Source of the DNA: Streptomyces cellostaticus
Lineage (GTDB): Bacteria > Actinomycetota > Actinomycetes > Streptomycetales > Streptomycetaceae
Reading direction: 5' to 3'
Length of the DNA: 64,000 nt
NCBI RefSeq assembly: GCF_001513965.1
Contig: NZ_KQ948042.1
Span: 39,526 to 103,525 of the forward strand
In this document: piece by piece, positions 8,692 through 15,906 of the stretch
Numbering within the stretch: position 1 is the stretch's first letter
Layout of the letters: each line of letters starts with the position of its first letter
Program-made: the position numbers and the translations under genes
Notes under the pieces: generated by a model
Databases searched by the model: none
Seen by the model: only the letters and a program-made list of their open reading frames with translations
What the model was told of the DNA's origin: nothing

Positions 8692-9545
8692 CGGGCGGAC
8701 TCCGTCCCGCGCGCGTAGTGCTTCTCGACGTAGTACTGGCCGACGCCGAGCACCGAGGTGACCACGGTGTACCAGAGGGTGGCGACCATCAGCAGCGGGA
8801 TGACCTGGTAGGTGCGGTGGTAGATCAACTGGGCCGAGAACAGCAGGTCGTTGACGGCGATGACGCTGACGATCGAGGTGCCCTTGAGCGTGCCGATCAG
8901 CATGTTGCCGGCGGGCGGCACGATGGAGCGCATGGCCTGCGGCAGCACGATCCGCCGCAGGCGCCGCAGGCGGCTCAGGCCGAGCGCCTGGGCGGCCTCG
9001 ATCTGCCCGCGGTCGACGGAGAGCATGCCGCCCCGGACCACCTCGGCGGCGTAGGCGGCTTCGTGCAGGGTGAGACCGACGACGGCGACGGCGACGGGGC
9101 TGAGCAGGTTGACGGTCTTCACCCCGAGGATCTGCGGGTACAGCGCCCCGATGTTGAACCACAGCAGCAGCTGCACCAGGACCGGGATCGACCGGAACAG
9201 CCAGACGTACCCCCAACTGACCGCTTTCAGTACGGGGTTGGCGGACAGCCGGAAGGCGGCGAGCAGGGTGCCGAGGGCGAAGCCGAGGACCATCACCACC
9301 GCGGTCAGCCACAGGGTGAGCCACAGACCGCGCAGGACGGAGTCCGAGGTGAAGTAGTCGGCGACGACGTTCCACTGGAACGCCTGGTTGCGCAGGACCG
9401 AGTTGACGGCGAGCCCGAGCAGCACCAGGACGACGACGGCGGCCGTCCACTGGCCCGGGCGGCGCTGCGGGACGATCGTCAGGGCGTCCGCGCGCTCGGG
9501 CACCCGGGGTGCGGCGGGGACTTTGGCGAGGGTGTCGGATGACAT
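8688..9545 (-). CDS. Amino-acid-type ABC transporter permease
   Basis: Integral membrane subunit, 285 residues, of the HisM/GlnP family. About 30 polar N-terminal residues are followed by a membrane span (WTAAVVVLVLLGLAV) and a five-helix core. The cytoplasmic EAA loop, with IEAAQALGLSRLRRLRRIVL around residue 200, contacts the ATPase encoded downstream. The ATG at 9545 follows GGAG with about 7 nt spacing. It is the first gene of the minus-strand operon; a TTGACA promoter lies about 80-110 bp upstream, back to back with the leader region of the substrate-binding protein gene. A single permease gene implies a homodimeric channel. Confidence 0.93.
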   Translation of the reverse strand: MSSDTLAKVPAAPRVPERADALTIVPQRRPGQWTAAVVVLVLLGLAVNSVLRNQAFQWNVVADYFTSDSVLRGLWLTLWLTAVVMVLGFALGTLLAAFRLSANPVLKAVSWGYVWLFRSIPVLVQLLLWFNIGALYPQILGVKTVNLLSPVAVAVVGLTLHEAAYAAEVVRGGMLSVDRGQIEAAQALGLSRLRRLRRIVLPQAMRSIVPPAGNMLIGTLKGTSIVSVIAVNDLLFSAQLIYHRTYQVIPLLMVATLWYTVVTSVLGVGQYYVEKHYARGTESAR

Positions 9546-9623
9546 GTGAAGGCTCCGTGACGCGGTAGGTCGAACACGGTGGTGCCTTCACACGGCCGAG
9601 CCCCTCAGCAGGGCCGTTCATCG

Positions 9624-9654
9624 AGAGTACGTGGGCGTTTCCCCTCACTGTCAA
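9624..9654 (-). promoter_or_regulatory. Putative promoter of the permease operon
   Basis: On the minus strand TTGACA (9649-9654) and TACTCT (9624-9629) are separated by 19 bp and lie about 80 bp upstream of the permease ATG, matching the HrdB-type -35/-10 pattern. No operator could be identified. Confidence 0.45.
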
Positions 9655-9725
9655 GGCCGTCCGGACTGTGAGCCGTACGTCTCAAGTCAGTTGACGCGGA
9701 ACCGGATGCCTGTTCCACTTGGCCC

Positions 9726-9797
9726 ATGCATCCACAGCAGTGGCTGGTCACCCGCTCCCACATCGACTTCGGTCGCGTGTGGTCCTGTTCCTGTTGA
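9726..9797 (+). CDS. Cysteine-type attenuator leader peptide (23 aa)
   Basis: Small ORF of 23 codons upstream of the ABC substrate-binding protein gene. Its C-terminal half reads RSHIDFGRVWSCSC then TGA, closely following the R-H-(I/V)-D-L-x-R-V-x-S-x-x-C pattern that I recall for leader peptides of sulfur-assimilation operons in Streptomyces and mycobacteria. Two Cys codons lie in the last three positions, where ribosome stalling under cysteine shortage would be sensed. It is followed by a small hairpin (GCCCGC/GCGGGC, 9813-9828) and an 80-nt pyrimidine-rich stretch. No strong Shine-Dalgarno precedes the ATG. The ORF is too short for usual gene finders; the motif match is the evidence. Confidence 0.75.
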   Translation: MHPQQWLVTRSHIDFGRVWSCSC

Positions 9798-9931
9798 GCT
9801 GACCCCCTGCGCGCCCGCTCCGGCGGGCTCATGCGTTCTCCCTTCTTTCTCCTTCTCCTGCGTCGCCTTCACACGCGCACCCCTCCCCTCGCGCTCTGCA
9901 ATGCCTTCTGTTTCCAGGAGACCGCTTTCCG
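9798..9931 (+). promoter_or_regulatory. Leader region with hairpin and C/T-rich tract, candidate attenuator
   Basis: Between the leader peptide stop and the lipoprotein ATG lie a 6-bp hairpin (9813-9828) and a strongly pyrimidine-biased, G-poor segment from about 9836 to 9916. Such C-rich, unstructured RNA is what Rho loads on. A plausible model is that translation of the Cys-rich leader determines access of Rho or of the downstream AGGAG ribosome binding site; this is inferred, not shown. Confidence 0.45.
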
Positions 9932-10849
9932 ATGCGTACGCCCGTGCACCGCCATTCCCTGCTCTTCACAGCCCTCACTTCGGCCGCCCTGCTGCTCACC
10001 GCCTGTGGCTCCGGGTCCGCCGGCCCGGGGTCGGATGACCCCTACGGAAGGGACGTCGTCTCCGCCGAGAAGAAGGACGACGCGGCCGCGAAGCTGCTGC
10101 CGGCGGGCGTCACGAGCCTCACCGTCGCGGTCAGCGTCGGCGGCACCCCGCCCGGCACCACCTATCTCGCCGACGGCAAGACCCTGACCGGCCAGGACGT
10201 CGACTTCACCAAGGCGGTCGGCAACGTGCTCGGCATCAGACTCAAGGTGGAACAGGCGAGCTTCGAGGCGATCCTGCCCGCCCTGGACAGCGGCAAGTAC
10301 GACTTCGGCGCGAGCAACTTCGGCGTCACCGACGAGCGGCGCCGGACGATCGACTTCGTCACCTACGTCAACGACGGCCAGGGCTTCGCCACCCGCAAGG
10401 ACAGCAAGCTGTCCGAAATCACCGATCTGAGGCAGCTGTGCGGTCTCGACGTCGCGACCGGCGCCGGTACGACCTTCGAGGCCACCCTGGAGGAGAACAA
10501 GCACGTGTGCACCGACGCCGGCAAGAAGGCGTACCGGGTGCAGACGTACGCCGAGCAGAGCGCGATCTGGTCCTCGGTGCAACAGGGCCGCAGCGACGTC
10601 GTGATGTCCACCATCAACGGCCTGCGCTACGCGGTCGCCCGCCAGCAGGGCCTGAAGTTCCTCAACGAGTACCACCGCCTGGACGTCGGCTTCGCCTTCA
10701 AGAAGGGCACCAGGCTGGCCCCGGCCTTCCAGGCAGCGGTGAACAGGCTGATCGCCGACGGCACTTACGACAGGATCCTGAAGAAGTGGGGGACGACGGG
10801 TTCGGCGATCGACAAGTCCCGGATCTCCCCACCGGAACGGAAGAACTGA
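9932..10849 (+). CDS. ABC transporter substrate-binding lipoprotein (SBP_bac_3 family)
   Basis: Extracytoplasmic solute receptor of 305 residues for the polar amino-acid-type importer encoded divergently. A lipoprotein signal is clear: basic start, hydrophobic LLFTALTSAALLLTAC with the lipobox Cys near residue 26, then a Gly/Ser linker. The mature part shows the family-3 pattern: LTVAVSVGGTPPGTTYLADG, GQDVDFTKAVGNVLGIRL, DFGASNFGVTDERRRTIDFV and LCGLDVATGAGTTFE. The ATG at 9932 has AGGAG 10-11 nt upstream. The Cys leader peptide upstream implies induction on cysteine shortage, so an organosulfur ligand (cystine, S-alkyl-cysteine or similar) is likely. It ends tail to tail with the next gene without an obvious terminator. 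Confidence 0.92.
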   Translation: MRTPVHRHSLLFTALTSAALLLTACGSGSAGPGSDDPYGRDVVSAEKKDDAAAKLLPAGVTSLTVAVSVGGTPPGTTYLADGKTLTGQDVDFTKAVGNVLGIRLKVEQASFEAILPALDSGKYDFGASNFGVTDERRRTIDFVTYVNDGQGFATRKDSKLSEITDLRQLCGLDVATGAGTTFEATLEENKHVCTDAGKKAYRVQTYAEQSAIWSSVQQGRSDVVMSTINGLRYAVARQQGLKFLNEYHRLDVGFAFKKGTRLAPAFQAAVNRLIADGTYDRILKKWGTTGSAIDKSRISPPERKN

Positions 10850-11929
10850 CTAGCAGCCGTCACAAGGACAGCAGCAGTCGCATCCGTCACACCCGTCGCA
10901 CCCATCGCACGGGCAGTCACAGTCGCAGTCGTTGCAGCAGCCCTCCCGCTTCTTGCGGGACCAGGGCCCTTCGTACTCCGACGCACAGCACATCTGGCAG
11001 CTACAGCACAGCAGCAGGAACATCCCACAGCCGGGCAGAAGACCGCGGGACTTCTGGGGATGGGGATGGTGCTCGCCGGGACCGAACGCCCGGTCCACCG
11101 AGCGCCGCAGCTCGTGCGCGAGCAGGAGATGGACGAGCGTGCCGTCGGTGAACTCGGCCTCCCGCAGGGCGAGCCGGATCCCGTGCAGCGCGTCGTCGGC
11201 GAGCCTGCGGGCCTCGGCGAGGGAAGTGCCGGTGGCGGTGAGCGGGTTCCACGCACCCGAGCGCGCGTCGGCCTCCCTGTCCTCGACGGCGTCCAGCAGG
11301 TGTGCGAGCCGCCCGAAGAGACGGCCGGCCTCGGCGAGCGGCTCGGCGTTGCCGGGCCGCCCGGCCAGCACCGCGGTGTGGGCGAAGGCGGCCGCGGTGG
11401 CCGTCTCGGTCGGCTCGGTGACCATCAGGACCGGCGTGCCGGGCCCGGCCAGGGTCTCGATGCCGACCTGCCGGTCGACGGCGTCCACGAGGACACCAGT
11501 GTCGAACCCGACCGCCGATCCGCTGTGCTCCCCGGCCCGCCCCCAGCTCGCGGCGACGCGGCGGGCCGCGGCCGCGACCGGCCTGCGGGCCAGCAGCCCG
11601 TCCTGGTCGGCGACATGGTCGCGCACCTTGGCCGAGGCGAGCACCAGCGAGACGGCGGCGGCGAGCCGCGCCCCCTCGCCCTGGGCGACGGACGCCGTCC
11701 GCATCCCGCGCAGCGCGCACGGCCCGGCCGTACGCCGGGACCCGCTCACCGCTCCGGCCTGAGCCTCCGTCAGAACCGATATGAGAAGTCCGTCATAGTT
11801 CGTTACGATACGAGCAAACTGTCCGTGATCCCGGCGCAGTGCGAGACACAGCCCGCACAAGTGCGCCATCCACTGGGCCTTGAGGCTCTCTCCGAGCCGG
11901 TGACTGCACGGTCTGACGATTCCGAACAC
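10850..11929 (-). CDS. DUF5685 family protein with Cys/Asp-rich C-terminal tail
   Basis: Protein of 359 residues. The N-terminus MFGIVRPCSHRLG and HLCGLCLALRRDHGQ matches the DUF5685 pattern (MFGYxRP...CGLCxxLxxxYG), with Cys residues probably binding metal. A helical, Ala-rich middle region is followed from about residue 300 by a remarkable tail: CGMFLLLCCSCQMCC, then after a basic linker a run of alternating Cys, Asp and Gly (CDCDCPCDGCDGCDGCD and so on), about 24 Cys in the last 60 residues. The family is often annotated as regulatory in Streptomyces, without proof. GTG start at 11929. It stands alone, tail to tail with the lipoprotein gene. The tail suggests metal clustering or a palmitoyl-like/redox role; both are guesses. 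Confidence 0.8.
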   Translation of the reverse strand: MFGIVRPCSHRLGESLKAQWMAHLCGLCLALRRDHGQFARIVTNYDGLLISVLTEAQAGAVSGSRRTAGPCALRGMRTASVAQGEGARLAAAVSLVLASAKVRDHVADQDGLLARRPVAAAARRVAASWGRAGEHSGSAVGFDTGVLVDAVDRQVGIETLAGPGTPVLMVTEPTETATAAAFAHTAVLAGRPGNAEPLAEAGRLFGRLAHLLDAVEDREADARSGAWNPLTATGTSLAEARRLADDALHGIRLALREAEFTDGTLVHLLLAHELRRSVDRAFGPGEHHPHPQKSRGLLPGCGMFLLLCCSCQMCCASEYEGPWSRKKREGCCNDCDCDCPCDGCDGCDGCDCCCPCDGC

Positions 11930-12240
11930 GACGATCCCCCGTGGTGTGCTGCGATGTTGAGCTGCGGCATCGTATCGGCCGACTGTCAGCTCGTATCAGT
12001 CCGCGCGTTCACCCGTACGCACCGTGCATCACCCATCCGCCGACGACAATCATATTTCACTCACAGTCAGCAGCCGTATGAGTCATGCCCCTTGGGGCAC
12101 AAGGACTCTCGACGGATCGGCTGTGCACCAGTACCGTCACAAACCCCCCGCGCGGCGTCTATCCACTTGGCGCGCCGTCCGCATCATGGATGACCATAGG
12201 GATGCGGAAAGCAAAAGGACCGCTGTGAGAGGAGGCGTCC
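11930..12240. other. Divergent intergenic region, DUF5685 gene / sflA
   Basis: 311 bp between divergent starts. Lower GC than the neighbours and therefore likely to hold both promoters; related GTATC/GATAC words recur on both sides of 11950-11990 but I cannot define an operator. No small gene or RNA was recognised. Confidence 0.35.
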
Positions 12241-12678
12241 ATGGGATCGGTACGCAAGGCGAGTGCGTGGCTCGGCCTCGTCGACGACAACGATGACGAG
12301 CGTTACTACGACGACGAGTACTCCGAGGGCACCGAGTCCGGGAACGCCTGGGTCACGGACCCCCGGGTGAAGGTGGCCACGGACACGGCCGAGGAGAAGG
12401 GCCAGCGGATCGGCACGGTCACCCCGGACAGCTTCCGGGACGCCCGCGCCATCGGCGAGCTGTTCCGGGACGGTGTCCCGGTCATCATGAACCTCACGGC
12501 GATGGAGCCGTCCGATGCCAAGCGTGTGGTGGACTTCGCCGCCGGACTGACCTTCGGTCTGCGGGGCACGATCGAGCGGGTCGCGAACCGGGTCTTCCTG
12601 CTGACGCCCGCGAACACGGAGATCATCAGCGGTGAGCCGGCGGCGCGCCGCGAGGACGGATTCTTCAACCAGAGCTGA
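12241..12678 (+). CDS. sflA: SepF-like protein SflA
   Basis: SepF-family protein of 145 residues. The N-terminal MGSVRKASAWLGLVDDNDDE is an amphipathic, presumably membrane-binding segment, followed by an acidic linker and the SepF core from about residue 60 (TVTPDSFRDARAIGELFRDG, VIMNLTAMEPSDAKRVVDF, FGLRGTIERVANRVFLLTP). SepF proteins anchor FtsZ to the membrane. Streptomyces carry extra paralogues, SflA and SflB, reported to prevent mislocalised FtsZ and DivIVA assembly during sporulation; gene position (S. coelicolor SCO1749 region) supports sflA rather than sepF, which sits in the dcw cluster. ATG start with AGGAGG 5-6 nt upstream. Monocistronic, ending in a bidirectional terminator. Confidence 0.87.
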   Translation: MGSVRKASAWLGLVDDNDDERYYDDEYSEGTESGNAWVTDPRVKVATDTAEEKGQRIGTVTPDSFRDARAIGELFRDGVPVIMNLTAMEPSDAKRVVDFAAGLTFGLRGTIERVANRVFLLTPANTEIISGEPAARREDGFFNQS

Positions 12679-12703
12679 GGCAGGGCCGCTCACCGGCCCT
12701 GCC
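12679..12703. terminator. Bidirectional terminator between sflA and acyl-CoA dehydrogenase
   Basis: 10-bp perfect inverted repeat GGCAGGGCCG/CGGCCCTGCC with a 5-nt loop placed between two convergent stop codons. Confidence 0.65.
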
Positions 12704-12714
12704 CCGCTTCTGGG

Positions 12715-13905
12715 TCAGCGGAAGGCGTCGAGCCCGGTGAGCGCCTTGCCCAGCACGAGCTGGTGCATCTCGACGGTGCCCTCGTAGGTGAGCACCGACT
12801 CGAGGTTGGTCGCGTGCCGCATGACGGGATATTCGAGGGAGATCCCGTTGGCACCGAGGATCGTCCGCGCCGTACGGCAGATCTCGATGGCCTCGCGGAC
12901 GTTGTTGAGCTTGCCGAAGCTGACCTGCTCGGGGCGCAGGCGGCCGGCGTCCATCCGCCGCCCCAGATGGTGGGCGAGCAGGATCCCCTTGTGCAGTTCG
13001 ACCGCCATGTCGGCGAGTTTGGCCTGGGTGAGCTGGAAGCCGCCGATGGGCCGCCCGAACTGCTCCCGCGTCCTCGCGTACTCCAGGGCCGTCTCGAAGC
13101 TGCTGCGCGCCGCCCCCATAGCGCCCCAGACGATGCCGTAGCGGGCGTGCGAGAGACAGCTGAGCGGTCCGCGCAGTCCGGTGACCCCGGGGAGGACCGC
13201 GGTGGCGGGCAGCCGTACGTCGTCCAGGACGAGTTCGCTGGTCACGGAGGCACGCAGGGACCACTTGTGCTTGATCTCGGGAGCGGAGAAGCCGGGGCGG
13301 TCGGTCGGTACGACGAACCCGCGGATCCCGTCCTCGGTCTGCGCCCAGACCACGGCCACCCCGGCCACCGACCCGTTGGTGATCCACATCTTGCGGCCGC
13401 TCAGCACCCAGTCGTCGCCGTCGCGCTTGGCGTGGGTGCGCATGGCGGCGGGGTCGGAGCCGTGGTCGGGCTCGGTGAGGCCGAAGCAGCCGATCACCTC
13501 GCCGGCGGCCATGCGGGGCAGCCACTCCTGCTTCTGCTCCTCGCTGCCGAACCGGTGGATCGCGTACATGGCGAGGGAGCCCTGGACGGAGACGAGGGAC
13601 CGGATGCCCGAGTCGGCGGCCTCCAGCTCAAGGCAGGCGAGGCCGTACTGGACAGCGGTGGCACCTGCGCAGCCGTACCCGGTCAGGGACATGCCGAGCG
13701 CGCCGATGCTGCCGAGTTCGCGGGCGAGTTCCCTGATGCCGGGCAGCTCGCCCTTCTCGTACCAGTCGGCGATGTACGGCAGCACGCGGTCGGCCGCCCA
13801 GCTGCGGACGGTGTCCCGGATGGCGAGGTCCTCCGGGTCGAGCAGGTCGTCGATCCCGAGGGGGTCGGCGGCATCGAACGGGGGCAACTTCGCGGACGCG
13901 GACAT
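12715..13905 (-). CDS. gcdH: Acyl-CoA dehydrogenase, glutaryl-CoA dehydrogenase type
   Basis: FAD-dependent acyl-CoA dehydrogenase of 396 residues. It reads best as glutaryl-CoA dehydrogenase, which oxidises and decarboxylates glutaryl-CoA to crotonyl-CoA in lysine/tryptophan degradation. Support: DSGIRSLVSVQGSL with the Arg that contacts the substrate carboxylate in GCDH, CFGLTEPDHGSDP, the FAD motif KMWITNGSVAGVAVVW, ARTREQFGRPIGGFQLTQ, and the catalytic base Glu in LTYEGTVEMHQLVLG near the C-terminus. ATG start at 13905 with GGAGGGTG upstream. No electron-transfer flavoprotein or other catabolic gene is adjacent, so it works as a scattered pathway gene. Confidence 0.85.
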   Translation of the reverse strand: MSASAKLPPFDAADPLGIDDLLDPEDLAIRDTVRSWAADRVLPYIADWYEKGELPGIRELARELGSIGALGMSLTGYGCAGATAVQYGLACLELEAADSGIRSLVSVQGSLAMYAIHRFGSEEQKQEWLPRMAAGEVIGCFGLTEPDHGSDPAAMRTHAKRDGDDWVLSGRKMWITNGSVAGVAVVWAQTEDGIRGFVVPTDRPGFSAPEIKHKWSLRASVTSELVLDDVRLPATAVLPGVTGLRGPLSCLSHARYGIVWGAMGAARSSFETALEYARTREQFGRPIGGFQLTQAKLADMAVELHKGILLAHHLGRRMDAGRLRPEQVSFGKLNNVREAIEICRTARTILGANGISLEYPVMRHATNLESVLTYEGTVEMHQLVLGKALTGLDAFR

Positions 13906-14008
13906 GGAACACCCTCCGGCTCACTCAGGCACAGTGAAAACTAGCAGCGCTAGTTACGACTCCGCAGCCGACGTTACGGCGCAGTGTCCCGCACGTCCAG
14001 AGCCGGGG

Positions 14009-15646
14009 TCAGGCAGTGACCCTCGGCTTCGCGGCCTCCCGCGGAGACGGCAGCCCCACCTCGGCGACCTGCTCCGTGCTCTCCCCGGTCCCCTCGGCCT
14101 CCTCGCCGCACTGCATCACCCGGGGCAGCCGCAGCGCCATCACCGCACCCAGCAGCAACAGGCCCGCGCTCACCAGCAGCGTGACGTGCAGCCCGTGCAC
14201 GAAGGAGTCCCGCGCCGCCCGGCGCAGGGCAGCGCCCACGGGCCCGCCGAGCCGTCCGGCGACGTCGTAGGCCTCGCCCAGCGAGTGGCCCGCGGCGTCC
14301 GACGCGTGCGGGGGGACGCCCGGCACCGACGCGAGTCCGGGCGCGTAGGCCGCGTTCATCACGCTGCCGAGCAGCGCGATCCCGATCCCGGCGCCCAGCT
14401 GGTACGACGTCTCGCCGATCGCCGCCGCCCCGCCGGCCTGCTCGGCCGGGGCCTCGCTCAGCATCGACTCGTACGCCCCGAAGAGGGTCGTCTCCAGGCC
14501 GAAGCCGAGCAGGACGAAGCCGAACAGCAGCAGGCCCGCGTTGTCGGTCGCGCCCATCGCGGTCAGCGTCACGACCGCCGCAGCAGTGAGGCAGAAGCCG
14601 AAGCACACCATCCGGCGCGGCCCGAAGCGGCGCAGCATCCGCGCACCCGCGAGGCCGGCCGCCATCGCCGCGATGGTCAGGGGCAGCAGCCTCAGGCCCG
14701 TCTGAAGCGGTGAGAGACCCAGCACCAGTTGCAGGTACTGGGCCGCGATCAGCTCCAGACCCACCAGCGCGAGCATCGCCAGCACGATGCAGCCCACCGA
14801 GGTACTGAACGCCGGCCGCCGGAACATCCGCAGGTCCACCAGCGGATGCGGGCGCCGGCCCTGGCGCCGCACGAAGAAGAGGAGCAGCGCCGCGCCCACC
14901 AGCAGCGGCACCAGGGTGAACGGGCTCGCCACCGGCTCCCCGCCGCCGAGCCGCTTCACCCCGAGGACGACACCGAACAGGCCGGCCGCCGCGGTCAGCG
15001 CGCCGACCACGTCCCACGGGCCGCCCCGGTCACCGCGCGACTCGGGCAGCAGCATCCGCCCGACCGGCAGGCTGACCAGCATCAGCGGTATGTTCACCAG
15101 GAAGACCGCGCCCCACCAGAAGTGCTCCAGCAGGAAGCCGCCGAGAAGCGGTCCGACCGCCGCGCCGACGGCGGCAACGGCGCTCCAGATGCCGATGGCC
15201 AGCGCGCGCTCGCGCCGGTCGGGGAAGACCTGGCGGAGGATCGACAGGGTCGCGGGCATGATCATCGCGCCGCCGACGCCGAGCAGCGCGCGGGCGAGGA
15301 TCAGCGTCTCGGCGGTCTGCGCGAGGGCGGCCACGGCGGAGGCGACACCGAAGAGGGCGTAGCCGAGCAGCAGGATGCGCCGGCGGCCGACCCGGTCGCC
15401 CAGCGTGCCGAAGAGGATCAGCAGCGAGGCGCAGACCAGCGGGTAGATGTCGACGATCCAGAGCAGTTCTATGGCCCCGGGCCTGAGGTCCTCGGTGACG
15501 GCGGGGACCGCCACGTGCAGTACGGTCGCGTCGAGGGCGACGAGCAGCAGGCTCACACAGAGGACGACGAGGACAACCCAGCGGTTGGCACCGGCCCCGG
15601 CCGCCCGACGGCGCGGCCGAACGGCAGCCGTGGTCGTCCCGGACAT
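14009..15646 (-). CDS. MFS transporter, DHA2/EmrB-QacA type drug efflux
   Basis: Integral membrane protein of 545 residues with about 14 predicted spans, the DHA2 proton-antiporter architecture. Family marks are the motif C-like SLLLVALDATVLHVAVPAV near the start, LLWIVDIYPLVCASLLILFG, and motif A GTLGDRVGRRRILLLGY between helices 2 and 3. The ATG at 15646 has GGGAGGT 8 nt upstream; the frame continues upstream without similarity. Substrate unknown; the family exports antibiotics, dyes and quaternary amines. No regulator gene is adjacent. The C-terminal 40 residues form a polar cytoplasmic tail. Confidence 0.9.
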   Translation of the reverse strand: MSGTTTAAVRPRRRAAGAGANRWVVLVVLCVSLLLVALDATVLHVAVPAVTEDLRPGAIELLWIVDIYPLVCASLLILFGTLGDRVGRRRILLLGYALFGVASAVAALAQTAETLILARALLGVGGAMIMPATLSILRQVFPDRRERALAIGIWSAVAAVGAAVGPLLGGFLLEHFWWGAVFLVNIPLMLVSLPVGRMLLPESRGDRGGPWDVVGALTAAAGLFGVVLGVKRLGGGEPVASPFTLVPLLVGAALLLFFVRRQGRRPHPLVDLRMFRRPAFSTSVGCIVLAMLALVGLELIAAQYLQLVLGLSPLQTGLRLLPLTIAAMAAGLAGARMLRRFGPRRMVCFGFCLTAAAVVTLTAMGATDNAGLLLFGFVLLGFGLETTLFGAYESMLSEAPAEQAGGAAAIGETSYQLGAGIGIALLGSVMNAAYAPGLASVPGVPPHASDAAGHSLGEAYDVAGRLGGPVGAALRRAARDSFVHGLHVTLLVSAGLLLLGAVMALRLPRVMQCGEEAEGTGESTEQVAEVGLPSPREAAKPRVTA

Positions 15647-15906
15647 GTACGTACCTCCCAGATGATCCCTCGCGTGCTGCGGATCGGCGGGGTGGGGACT
15701 CCCCGTCGTACGGCCGGAGAGGAGCGGTGTCTCCGGCCCGCGCAAACCCACGCGAGTGACTGGTCAGCGTACGCGAGTTCGGCGCGCGGACGCGTGGCGG
15801 ACCTCTCACACGCAGGACCGAACCCGTGTGGCGTACGCCACTTCGCCCACCCTTGACCACGCTCCGGTAGGCGGCCCGGTTCCCCGTCCGGTCGATAATC
15901 GGGCCC

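Noticed and set aside
6934..9654. 906-aa frame fusing sequence antisense/out of frame to the permease with the FAD protein
   Set aside because: The N-terminal 320 residues overlap the real permease in another frame and show no similarity; the FAD protein has its own ATG at 8691 coupled to the permease stop.
9690..9720. TTGACG near the leader peptide as -35 of the lipoprotein gene
   Set aside because: A -10 at proper spacing would overlap the leader peptide start codon, so the promoter must lie further upstream and could not be fixed by eye.
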